14,030 nt of DNA. Origin: JBCFBK01 sp039679975 (GTDB lineage Bacteria; Bacteroidota; Bacteroidia; Bacteroidales; Prolixibacteraceae). Below, in pieces: positions 7,100-14,030 of this stretch. The stretch spans positions 1 through 14,030 of the forward strand of contig JBDKTZ010000102.1 in the NCBI GenBank assembly GCA_039679975.1, given 5' to 3'. Every line of letters begins with the position of its first letter. Position 1 is the first letter of the stretch. Position numbers and translations under genes: made by a program. The notes beneath the pieces were generated by a model that saw nothing but the letters and a program-made list of their open reading frames with translations, did not search any database and was not told the DNA's origin.

Positions 7100-9241
7100 T
7101 TATTTCGCTCCGAAAAAGATAATTGCAGCCGATGGTTCGTCAAATACAGTATTAATTTTCGCATGTTTGTCAGAGCCTGATTCCACATCAACACCTTCGT
7201 TATGCCAGCTGTAATCAGTAACTGCATGTTTTGTAATATATGAAAATTTCCCTTTCGAATTGGCGAAAATGACAACTACTCCGTTCCCGGTTTCAGGATT
7301 AATTTTCTCAAAAATTTCAGGGGTGTCTCCCGGGATTCCGGTCTGAACCGGACTGGCTATGGCAATATCTTCGCGAACCAGTTTATATTTCTCCAGGATA
7401 TTATGAAATAAGGCAACCCCTTTCGGCGAGGTTTTCAGGATTTCGCCCCAGATAGAATTCTGCCCCAGAACCAGCGATGCCAGGTTAACCATCTGCGAAC
7501 TTTCCGGATCATCAGATTGATAATTGGCTAAAAACAAATTCGATGGTATCCACTTATCGTAATCCAGTACCGAGCGCATAAACCAGGTGCGGGCAGGGCC
7601 TGAATTAATGAAAATATTATGGCAGTTGTTAGGCAAAAGACTTTCTCCTAAATCAAAATTCTTAAAATACGGTCCGTTATTCAGGATAAAATACCTTCCG
7701 TTAGCCAAAAACTGTAGCCCAACACCAATCCGGCGGGATTCGGTTACGTCAAAGTCGAAAATAGCGTCGGGGCAAGCAGCACATACTTTTTCCATGATTT
7801 TCCCCAGGTAAACCGGCAATAAAAAACCATAAGACTGTTGCCTTTCTTCCGGAAGGTTTTGCTCCGTTCCATGAAAGTGATTCGGGTCATCGCAACCTGA
7901 TTGTCCTACCCCATCGAGATAAAAATAACTTATTCCCAACTCTTTGTACATTCTAATCAGCACATCAGCATAATAGTCCCAGTACGGGCTTACCAGACAC
8001 ATATCAACGCTTTCTTCTGTTTCCCAAACCAGAGAAGGTTCATCCGGCCTTCCGTTCCATGTTTTTATACAGTCCTGGTGTTCCGGAAATACCCGGCTGG
8101 TCAGCGCCGCTTTTGCCGGATCCATCCAGACACCTAACTTCATTTGGTATCGCTCCAGTCTTTCACGGACTTGTTTAAAATCATCAGGAAAATTTTTCAG
8201 GTTGACACCCCAATCGCCGGCACGGTCAAACCAGCCCGCATCAAGCACATAGTATTCAATTCCCATCTCATGCGCACGGTCGATTTCTTTTAGCGTATAA
8301 TCCAGATTCATTGTCGTAAGGTATTGCCCGCCGGCCCATTTCACCCGTTCCTGGCGACCCCATGTATTGTAATAAACATAAGGCTCACGACTGGCAAGGT
8401 TTTCTGTTTGGTATTTCAGAATGAACGTCCGGAACTGGTCGGCCATTTTCTTCTCTCCATCAGTCACACCGGCTACCTCAAACCAAACCGTTGAATAGCC
8501 GTCAACCGGCTGCCCGTTGTAATAATTCCCCTTCACCGCCTTTAACTGAACTTGCTGATCCTGATGGAAACGATATTCCAAAAAATTATTGGGATACATA
8601 GAATCGTGCTCATACGCGCAGAGAAAGGTTATTTGCTGGTCGTTACCCAGCAAAATTGGTCCGGCAACCGATCCTGAGTCGGCAAAATCGGGATCATATA
8701 CCGGCGTTTCGCGTAAATGGCACGAATGAATCATTTCGTTAAAAACAGAAAGGCTGATTTCCTTACACTCAGAAAACGCGTTCATCGAATACGACAAGTA
8801 AGAAAGGTTGTCGTACCCTGCGTTTTTAGTCAGTTTTTGCTTTCCGGAAGCTTTCAGCAAATAGCAAAAACGGATTACCGGATTATCGGCGGCTACCCGA
8901 AATTTTACCTGTAAACGGATGGTGGTATCTGCCTGGAATGCACCTTCGTAAACATACTCGGTTACCCCGTTTCGCAAAACGGCAGGCTCGTTCACTGACT
9001 TAAGATCATTCAGCAAGGCAGTCATTGGGTTCCCGTCAATTTCGAAAACCGGAAGTTTAATTTCGACTGTTTTTCCTGCCGCTTTGACTGTATATTTCCA
9101 GGAGCCGACAGATGATGTTTCCCACGAAACTTTAAAAAGTGAAGTTTCCATTCCGGTTTGATTTTTCGGAAAGCAACCGGTTAAAAAAAGAAAAACAACT
9201 GCACAGCCCAAAACAGCGATCGACTTTTTGAATTTGGTCAT
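7100..9241 (-). CDS. Clan GH-D alpha-galactosidase-like (GH36-type) lipoprotein
   Basis: Probable retaining alpha-galactosidase or close relative, 713 residues, about the usual GH36 length. Residues 1-23 form a lipoprotein signal with lipobox LTGC (Cys23). An N-terminal beta-sandwich (about 35-280) leads into the (beta/alpha)8 barrel: YYNTWGR (290-296), YYVLDAGWFDRAGDW (330-344), GVWMDP (370-375), YFYLDGVGQSG (439-449) with Asp443 as the likely nucleophile, and FDFDVTESRR (495-504), where an Asp is the probable acid/base. A short C-terminal beta domain ends at GAK. The order of motifs and the DAGWF...GDW pair are typical of GH36. The start at 9241 is 10 bases after the stop of the propeller gene, and its stop is 4 bases before the next start, so the three genes are almost certainly cotranscribed. 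It is only distantly similar to the other GH-D enzyme at 2348-4723, so the two are probably not redundant. The sugar released could be galactose or another alpha-linked residue. Confidence 0.86.
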   Translation of the reverse strand: MTKFKKSIAVLGCAVVFLFLTGCFPKNQTGMETSLFKVSWETSSVGSWKYTVKAAGKTVEIKLPVFEIDGNPMTALLNDLKSVNEPAVLRNGVTEYVYEGAFQADTTIRLQVKFRVAADNPVIRFCYLLKASGKQKLTKNAGYDNLSYLSYSMNAFSECKEISLSVFNEMIHSCHLRETPVYDPDFADSGSVAGPILLGNDQQITFLCAYEHDSMYPNNFLEYRFHQDQQVQLKAVKGNYYNGQPVDGYSTVWFEVAGVTDGEKKMADQFRTFILKYQTENLASREPYVYYNTWGRQERVKWAGGQYLTTMNLDYTLKEIDRAHEMGIEYYVLDAGWFDRAGDWGVNLKNFPDDFKQVRERLERYQMKLGVWMDPAKAALTSRVFPEHQDCIKTWNGRPDEPSLVWETEESVDMCLVSPYWDYYADVLIRMYKELGISYFYLDGVGQSGCDDPNHFHGTEQNLPEERQQSYGFLLPVYLGKIMEKVCAACPDAIFDFDVTESRRIGVGLQFLANGRYFILNNGPYFKNFDLGESLLPNNCHNIFINSGPARTWFMRSVLDYDKWIPSNLFLANYQSDDPESSQMVNLASLVLGQNSIWGEILKTSPKGVALFHNILEKYKLVREDIAIASPVQTGIPGDTPEIFEKINPETGNGVVVIFANSKGKFSYITKHAVTDYSWHNEGVDVESGSDKHAKINTVFDEPSAAIIFFGAK

Positions 9242-9251
9242 GATAGTTAAG

Positions 9252-10796
9252 TTAGTTGATAATGTAGCTATACAGGTTTCCTTTAGTCAGGTAAAATTTC
9301 AGACTAACAGAACCCTCCGGAAGATTTTTCCGATGATTCCACGTCACCGGCTGACGAACACCATCCCCCCGTAAAGAAACACATTCGTTCTTCCCGTAAC
9401 CGGGAATCACCTCGCGGGCTTCGTTCAGTACTTCTACCAGAAGCTGACCTTTGCGGACATCTGCGTTCACAAATAAGCGATCTCCCTGTTTCCGGAAATA
9501 TGCCGTCTGAATGATTCCTTCTTCTTCGGCCTGAAGGGAGACCATCCCGTCAATACGCCAGGCAGCACGCCCAATCGAAACTTTCTTTTCGGGGCTGTCC
9601 CCGCAATGAATGTCGGTCGAAGCCGAATAATACATCCACATTTCATCGCCCACGAACACCGGTGTGTTGCAGACCCCGAAAACCATTCCTTTGTCGTATT
9701 CATAAGGCCCGGTCGGGATTACAGGACTTCGGTCGGAGCACCGTTGCCATTTGCGTCCGTCGCGGCTGTGTACGAGTTGTACATCAATAATCCCTTTTTG
9801 TCCGGCCTTTGCTTTTCCGTTCACCAACGGTTCCCCGATACAGCGAAATTGGGTGATTAATCCCAACCATTGACCGGCATAAGGGAAAGCTGACATGTTG
9901 TATAATTCAGCGTGAGTACCGCCTTCAAGTTTTCGGGCTTGTTCGTGGTCAATTTCATCGGTCGCCATGACCAGTTCTGTATCTGACCACAAAAGCAGGT
10001 CTTTACTGATTGATAAAAATACCTGTCGCCCAAATGAACGCGGGTCCTGGGTTTGCTTGTGAAAAGCCAGATACTCGCCGGTAACCGGATCTTGCGCCAG
10101 CGTGATCGTGTCCATCCCCATCAAAACCGGATCAGGGTACATGGTCCAGTTCAGCCCGTCAGCGGAATACGCAGCACAATAAGCATAATTTCTATGGTAG
10201 GATTCAGAAAACCTGAATTTAGATTTTAGCCTGTTGATTACTTCTTTGCTGAAACCATCTTTAGCCCCGACTGCCTTATACCGTTTGGCCGGATCAGGCT
10301 CTGTTTTATCGAGGATAAAACTTGGACTTTGAAAGTCGAAAAGATTGACCTTATTGGTTTGACCCATTAATCCAAGATCCGGTTTTTGCCAGTTGAACCC
10401 ATCAGTCGATTCGGCATAACAAGTTTCCTTGTAAACATTGTACCACATCCGAAAGCTTCCGGAATTTTCATCCCGGAGAACAGTCCCATAGATGCCTGCA
10501 TATGGGGTTTTTACTCCTTCATTTTCAACGAATTCCCAAGGCTTATCACTTTCCAATACCGGGTGATCCGGTTTTTGGGCTGCATGGCATTTGCGTTCGA
10601 TACCTGATTTGTAAAAAATCATCACATCATCCGCAAAGATTTGCTTTTCACCATTTCGAATGAACGGCATACTTCCCGTTTTTTGTTCTCCTGATAAGCT
10701 CTCTGTGAATGAATCCCGGGAACTTGCCAGTAAACTACCGGTTAATCCCATTCCTATACCGTTCAGTATAAATTTTCTGCGTGTAAAACCTTTCAT
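9252..10796 (-). CDS. Tat-exported five-bladed beta-propeller, GH32/GH43-like
   Basis: Putative glycoside hydrolase or glycan-binding propeller of 514 residues. A twin-arginine signal is visible at TRRKFILNG (5-13) followed by a small-residue hydrophobic stretch, which suggests export after folding. The body shows repeated propeller-blade motifs of the S-x-DG-x-x-W type: AESTDGFNW (128-136), YSADGLNW (210-217) and VHSRDGRKW (342-350). It ends in a beta-sandwich (about 435-514) with RLFVNADVRKGQLLVEVL and ECVSLRGDGVRQPV. This arrangement is known from a large group of poorly characterized proteins in Bacteroidota and Planctomycetota that databases often label GH32-like. The hallmark GH32 start motif (NDPNG) is absent, so sucrose or fructan activity should not be assumed. 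Asp57 in the early FADDVM motif could be the first-blade acidic residue, but this is a guess. The gene starts 21 bases after the FAD oxidoreductase stop and is followed 10 bases later by the GH-D lipoprotein. Confidence 0.75.
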   Translation of the reverse strand: MKGFTRRKFILNGIGMGLTGSLLASSRDSFTESLSGEQKTGSMPFIRNGEKQIFADDVMIFYKSGIERKCHAAQKPDHPVLESDKPWEFVENEGVKTPYAGIYGTVLRDENSGSFRMWYNVYKETCYAESTDGFNWQKPDLGLMGQTNKVNLFDFQSPSFILDKTEPDPAKRYKAVGAKDGFSKEVINRLKSKFRFSESYHRNYAYCAAYSADGLNWTMYPDPVLMGMDTITLAQDPVTGEYLAFHKQTQDPRSFGRQVFLSISKDLLLWSDTELVMATDEIDHEQARKLEGGTHAELYNMSAFPYAGQWLGLITQFRCIGEPLVNGKAKAGQKGIIDVQLVHSRDGRKWQRCSDRSPVIPTGPYEYDKGMVFGVCNTPVFVGDEMWMYYSASTDIHCGDSPEKKVSIGRAAWRIDGMVSLQAEEEGIIQTAYFRKQGDRLFVNADVRKGQLLVEVLNEAREVIPGYGKNECVSLRGDGVRQPVTWNHRKNLPEGSVSLKFYLTKGNLYSYIIN

Positions 10797-10817
10797 CTTT
10801 TCCTTGATTCAATCGTT

Positions 10818-12242
10818 TTACCGTTGACCTATTTGTTTTAACCTGGCCTCAGCCTCTCGCCATGGAACTTCATTGGGTAACCGTTTGCTTGCCGAAGCGA
10901 TTGCTGCAACAATCCCGGTAGCTTCACCCATTGCCACGGCATTTCCCGTGACCCGGTAACTTGAATGAGCAATAAAATCGCCGCTGATACATCGCCCCGC
11001 CATCATCAACGCTTCCACATCTTTGGCAATCAGAGCCCGTAAGGGAATTTCATAAGGCTTTGCCGTAATTTCGTTTCCCGGATTGTGAACTCCCTTTGTA
11101 AGCTGATGAATATCCACTCCAAAATTGACACGGGTAATACCGTCTTCGAATGCCACGCCCTCACGAATATCTTTTTCCGAGATCGTGTAAAGCCCGTGAA
11201 TACGGCGTCCTTCGCGGATGCCGATTTGCTCGGCCGAAGCAACCACCTGCAAGCCATCCCAAACTCCCCCCAAATTGCGCAGACCTCTGGCAATCGTGAA
11301 TACCTCGCGCCGTCCGTGGATGGTAGCAGCGGTCATAGCATCGGTATCATAAGGTTTTACACCGTATTCATGGTTGACCATCATCAGGATCAAATTGTCG
11401 CGGACATGAAACAGTTTCGCCACATTGTAGGAGGGTTCGATGCCGGCACGCCTGACTTCCGCCTTGAAATTTCTGTTTGGCTCGCTGCGCCACGACTGGT
11501 CTCCGCCATAAAAACAAATGTATTTTTGCAGCTGGGTCACATCCCTGACAACAGCCAGCGCATTCATGGTCAGGGGCTGGCATAATCCGTCTTCAGGACG
11601 GCCAAGATCCCATTTACAGCCGGAAAGGGCGCCAAGATCCCCGTCACCGGTGGCATCGATAAAAACTTTAGCACGCCAGGCTTCCCGGCCCGACTTTGAC
11701 TCAGTGATGATGGTTGTTAGCCGGTTTTTCTCTTTATAAGCTGCAACAAGCTGGGTCATTAACCGAAGTTTTACGCCGGCTTCTGCAAACATATCTTCCA
11801 GAAGCAACTTCATTTCGTCGGGTTCATATACAAAGTTATCTTTGTCTGTTCCCCGGCGTGCGCCTCGTTCGTCGAGCCTGTAGCGAATCTCCTGTGCGAT
11901 GCCGGGTTTATCAATATCAAAGATCCAGGTCAGTAAGCCTGAAGTCCAGACACCCCCCAGGCACCCATGCATTTCGAAAAGCCGGACACTGGCTCCGGCC
12001 CGGGCTGCAGTGACAGCCGCTGCAATTCCCGCCGGACCGCCGCCACAAATAATAACATCCACTTCGTCTTTGACAGGTATTTTCCGGACCGGTTCCGAAA
12101 ATGATGACGGGCTGCCCGATGCTTGTGCGTATAGATGGCTTTCCGGCCACAGAACAGGCAGGGCGGCTGCAGCAGCAGCTGTACCAATAAATTTCCGGCG
12201 GTTAATTCCTGATGATTGACTTTTACTGATTTTTGAATTCAT
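10818..12242 (-). CDS. Tat-exported FAD-dependent oxidoreductase (FAD_oxidored type)
   Basis: Flavoprotein of 474 residues whose substrate is unknown. The N-terminus has a twin-arginine signal, NRRKFIG (14-20), followed by an Ala-rich hydrophobic stretch and AQA near residue 41. This suits a cofactor protein that folds with FAD in the cytoplasm before export. The Rossmann FAD-binding motif is GGGPAG (67-72), with Glu90 at the end of the second strand as the likely ribose ligand, then HGCLGGVWTSGLLT (92-105). A second nucleotide-binding motif, IDATGDGDLGALSG (195-208), and a C-terminal FAD segment, AGRCISGDF (415-423), complete the fold. The family (PF12831 type) is common in sugar-degradation loci, and members have at times been labelled xanthan lyase without functional basis. 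Its place directly after susD suggests it acts on the imported glycan or its products, for example by oxidizing a sugar hydroxyl, but nothing in the sequence proves a sugar substrate. No dedicated electron-acceptor protein is visible nearby. Confidence 0.92.
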   Translation of the reverse strand: MNSKISKSQSSGINRRKFIGTAAAAAALPVLWPESHLYAQASGSPSSFSEPVRKIPVKDEVDVIICGGGPAGIAAAVTAARAGASVRLFEMHGCLGGVWTSGLLTWIFDIDKPGIAQEIRYRLDERGARRGTDKDNFVYEPDEMKLLLEDMFAEAGVKLRLMTQLVAAYKEKNRLTTIITESKSGREAWRAKVFIDATGDGDLGALSGCKWDLGRPEDGLCQPLTMNALAVVRDVTQLQKYICFYGGDQSWRSEPNRNFKAEVRRAGIEPSYNVAKLFHVRDNLILMMVNHEYGVKPYDTDAMTAATIHGRREVFTIARGLRNLGGVWDGLQVVASAEQIGIREGRRIHGLYTISEKDIREGVAFEDGITRVNFGVDIHQLTKGVHNPGNEITAKPYEIPLRALIAKDVEALMMAGRCISGDFIAHSSYRVTGNAVAMGEATGIVAAIASASKRLPNEVPWREAEARLKQIGQR

Positions 12243-12342
12243 TTATTATTTTTCATTGATTTTGTAACTAATGAAGAAGACCTTAAAAAAATAAGCTTCT
12301 TGCTCTGACTGGAAAAGGAAATCGCATTTTCTGTGTAAAGAA

Positions 12343-12402
12343 ACTGCCTCAGAAGTCTCTTGCCTGCATTCAAACGCAGTAAGACTGATCTTCTGAGACA
12401 GT
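12343..12402 (-). terminator. Hairpin after susD, likely terminator or attenuator
   Basis: A 13-base inverted repeat has arms at 12343-12355 and 12390-12402. Twelve positions pair perfectly. The remaining position is G-U in the minus-strand RNA but would be a C-A mismatch in plus-strand RNA, so the structure favours the direction in which the genes are transcribed. The 34-base interior has a smaller inverted repeat (CTGC at 12364-12367 against GCAG at 12376-12379). The stem starts 12 bases after the susD stop and is followed on the minus strand by the T-rich TTTCTTT. The placement fits a partial terminator that would lower expression of the downstream enzyme genes relative to susC/susD. The T tract is interrupted, so read-through is likely. 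Confidence 0.62.
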
Positions 12403-12414
12403 CCAATCTTGCAA

Positions 12415-14030
12415 CTATTCCCAACCCGGATTTTGCCCTAAATTCGGATTTTGTGAAATCGAGTTAAGCGGGATAGGCCATAAATAGTGTTTACTTTCGT
12501 CGAAAACCGGAGTTGCAAATTCGGTGCCGGCATAAACTAATATATACTCTTTTCCTGATGAGGCATCAATTGCTGAAGTCACCTTTGAGCCTTTGTAACG
12601 GGTTTTTGCTGCATTATCCCAGAGTATCCCCATACTGGGTATTTCGAGTTTTTTACCCTGTTTCCAGCGGCGGAGATCATTGTAACGAAACCCTTCCATA
12701 AATAATTCAATTCTGCGCTCGCGGCGAATTTCAACAAGCAAAGGAAGAACGCCATCTTTCACATACCGGGGATCCACCGGGATGTTGTTCAGGTCCATGT
12801 GGGGCATGGCAACCCGGTCGCGTAATTTGTTAATGCTCATATCCAGATCAGCCTGGGTTAGTGTTCCCAATTCTGCTTTGGCTTCGGCATAATTCAACAA
12901 CACTTCCCCCAGCCGCAATTGAATCGCCGGGGTGATCGAAGTTCCCGACGCTGCAACTGACGCCACAGCATCAAAATTTTTTATAAGATGGTAACCGGTT
13001 AAACTTGGAAGACCACCTGTCATTCCTGTAAAACGCGGATAGGTGTATGCAGTACTGTTGTCATAATTGTAATAGGGCTGGTCCTGAGGATGTAAAACAG
13101 TTTGCCTTAACCTGGGGTCACGGTTTTCGAAAACATCTTCGATCTTTGCATCTCCTTTATACAATGGAGAAAGTGTAATGGGTAAGCCATCCGTGCACAG
13201 ATAATCTTCCACCATGCTTTTCGTAGCTCCACCCTGGTATTTTTTGTGATAATTGACAACATGGGTACCATTCGCAGTTTCGTATTTTCTCCAGTAAATC
13301 ACTTCGGCATTCCCGTCAAGGCTGGTCACGCGCTGATATGCATTATAGTCATGATACGGGTCGCCGGTACTGTAAATACGATACGGTCCGTTTTCAATTA
13401 GTTCTTTTGCAGCATCCGCGGCTTCTTGCAGCCACATAGTGGGGTTTGTACCCCCATGATATTTTCTCCAGGTTCCTTCGAACAGGCAAACCCTTGATTT
13501 TACAGCTAAAGCGCACCATTTGTTTAACCTCCCCGGAGCCCTTCCGTTGCCCCAGTCTTCGGGCAGGTATTCGCAGGCGAAATTGAGATCCTCCAGTACC
13601 TTTTCCATCACTGTTTCTCTGGGCGTCCTGGCTGCATATAACTCTTCCGAATCGATGTTCAATTCGTGCTCCACCCAGGGGACATCTCCAAATTTCGATA
13701 CTTTTTCTGCGTAAAACCACCCTCTCATCAGGCGAGCTTCTGCCTTGTATTTATTTTTTATCACCTCCGAAATGTTTGCATTATCATAGTGATCAAGTCC
13801 CACATTACAGGCCCGGACGAAATTCCACCCGCGGTAACCATATAAAGCCGAAGCGGGTTCAGAAGGAACAGCATGTAAACCTGCACGTACCTGCTTGTAA
13901 TACAAATGTCTGGCGTTGATGGTTACAATATTGTCAGAAAATTCGTCCTGATACCAGATGCTCCAGGTGTGACTACTCGATCCGGAGCTATGCCCCATCA
14001 TCATCGGAACATTATCATCATCTCTCGCCA
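12415..14030 (-). CDS. susD: SusD/RagB-family outer-membrane glycan-binding lipoprotein (5' end beyond window)
   Basis: Surface glycan-binding partner of a SusC TonB-dependent transporter. The frame stays open to the window edge, with eight more residues (ARDDDNVP) upstream of the ATG at 14004, so that ATG is internal. The true start with its lipoprotein signal lies outside, with perhaps 50-80 residues missing. Counting from 14004, the TPR-like helical core shows KYKAEARLMRGWFYAE (85-100) followed by KFGDVPW (104-110), and PGRLNKWCALAVKSRV (157-172). The C-terminal part has the family's signature IRRERRIELFMEGFRYNDLR, and the protein ends NPNLGQNPGWE, the normal SusD ending. About 537 residues are visible. 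The matching susC gene should lie directly upstream beyond 14030. The ligand cannot be read from the sequence; the enzymes that follow suggest a rhamnose- and galactose-containing glycan. Confidence 0.97.
   Translation of the reverse strand, partial: ARDDDNVPMMMGHSSGSSSHTWSIWYQDEFSDNIVTINARHLYYKQVRAGLHAVPSEPASALYGYRGWNFVRACNVGLDHYDNANISEVIKNKYKAEARLMRGWFYAEKVSKFGDVPWVEHELNIDSEELYAARTPRETVMEKVLEDLNFACEYLPEDWGNGRAPGRLNKWCALAVKSRVCLFEGTWRKYHGGTNPTMWLQEAADAAKELIENGPYRIYSTGDPYHDYNAYQRVTSLDGNAEVIYWRKYETANGTHVVNYHKKYQGGATKSMVEDYLCTDGLPITLSPLYKGDAKIEDVFENRDPRLRQTVLHPQDQPYYNYDNSTAYTYPRFTGMTGGLPSLTGYHLIKNFDAVASVAASGTSITPAIQLRLGEVLLNYAEAKAELGTLTQADLDMSINKLRDRVAMPHMDLNNIPVDPRYVKDGVLPLLVEIRRERRIELFMEGFRYNDLRRWKQGKKLEIPSMGILWDNAAKTRYKGSKVTSAIDASSGKEYILVYAGTEFATPVFDESKHYLWPIPLNSISQNPNLGQNPGWE

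Noticed and set aside
9252..10796. Calling the propeller protein a levanase or invertase
   Set aside because: The fold resembles GH32/GH43, but the NDPNG nucleophile motif and other GH32 catalytic signatures are not present.
11085..11585. 166-codon open frame on the plus strand inside the oxidoreductase gene
   Set aside because: It lies entirely antisense to a well-supported FAD protein, shows no recognizable domain or signal, and is the kind of frame expected opposite a G/C-richer coding region.
12239..12424. Small 61-codon open frame on the minus strand between susD and the oxidoreductase gene
   Set aside because: It overlaps both flanking genes and covers the hairpin; the predicted peptide has no recognizable features.
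13987..14004. ATG triplet (MMM) at 14004 as the start of susD
   Set aside because: The frame stays open upstream to the window edge, and the protein from this point lacks the lipoprotein signal and first helices expected in SusD.

Overview
The window is part of a Bacteroidota polysaccharide utilization locus (PUL). Seven genes are visible and all lie on the minus strand, so transcription runs from high to low coordinates. The phylum is indicated by a SusD/RagB outer-membrane glycan-binding protein, by a series of exported glycoside hydrolases with lipoprotein signals, and by A/T-rich gene starts without strong Shine-Dalgarno sequences. The exact genus cannot be read from the sequence. No tRNA, rRNA, CRISPR array, transposase or regulator gene was seen.

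Layout in transcription order: (1) a SusD-like protein (12415-14030), cut at its N-terminus by the window edge, whose SusC partner would lie beyond 14030. (2) A hairpin 12 nt after the susD stop (12343-12402), probably a terminator or attenuator. (3) A Tat-exported FAD-dependent oxidoreductase (10818-12242). (4) A Tat-exported five-bladed beta-propeller protein of the GH32/GH43-like type (9252-10796). (5) A lipoprotein alpha-galactosidase-like enzyme of clan GH-D (7100-9241). (6) A lipoprotein with an (alpha/alpha)6 six-hairpin glycosidase fold, distantly like GH95 or GH65 (4939-7095). Its true start is well inside the longest open frame. (7) A 215-base gap, then a second, divergent clan GH-D enzyme (2348-4723). 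(8) A lipoprotein GH78 alpha-L-rhamnosidase (1-2242), cut at its C-terminus by the other window edge.

How they may work together (inference): SusC/SusD would bind and import oligosaccharides. The surface or periplasmic lipoprotein glycosidases would then trim terminal alpha-L-rhamnose (GH78), alpha-galactose or related residues (two GH-D enzymes) and perhaps alpha-L-fucose or alpha-L-galactose (the six-hairpin enzyme). The combination suggests a branched plant- or algal-type heteroglycan, or a rhamnosylated small glycoside. No polysaccharide lyase or sulfatase is present to settle the substrate. The least explained part is the Tat-exported pair, an oxidoreductase and a propeller protein, placed directly after susD. 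It raises the possibility of an oxidative step in glycan breakdown. Base composition also changes along the locus: the six-hairpin gene is visibly more A/T-rich than the genes on either side, which suggests the locus was assembled from parts.
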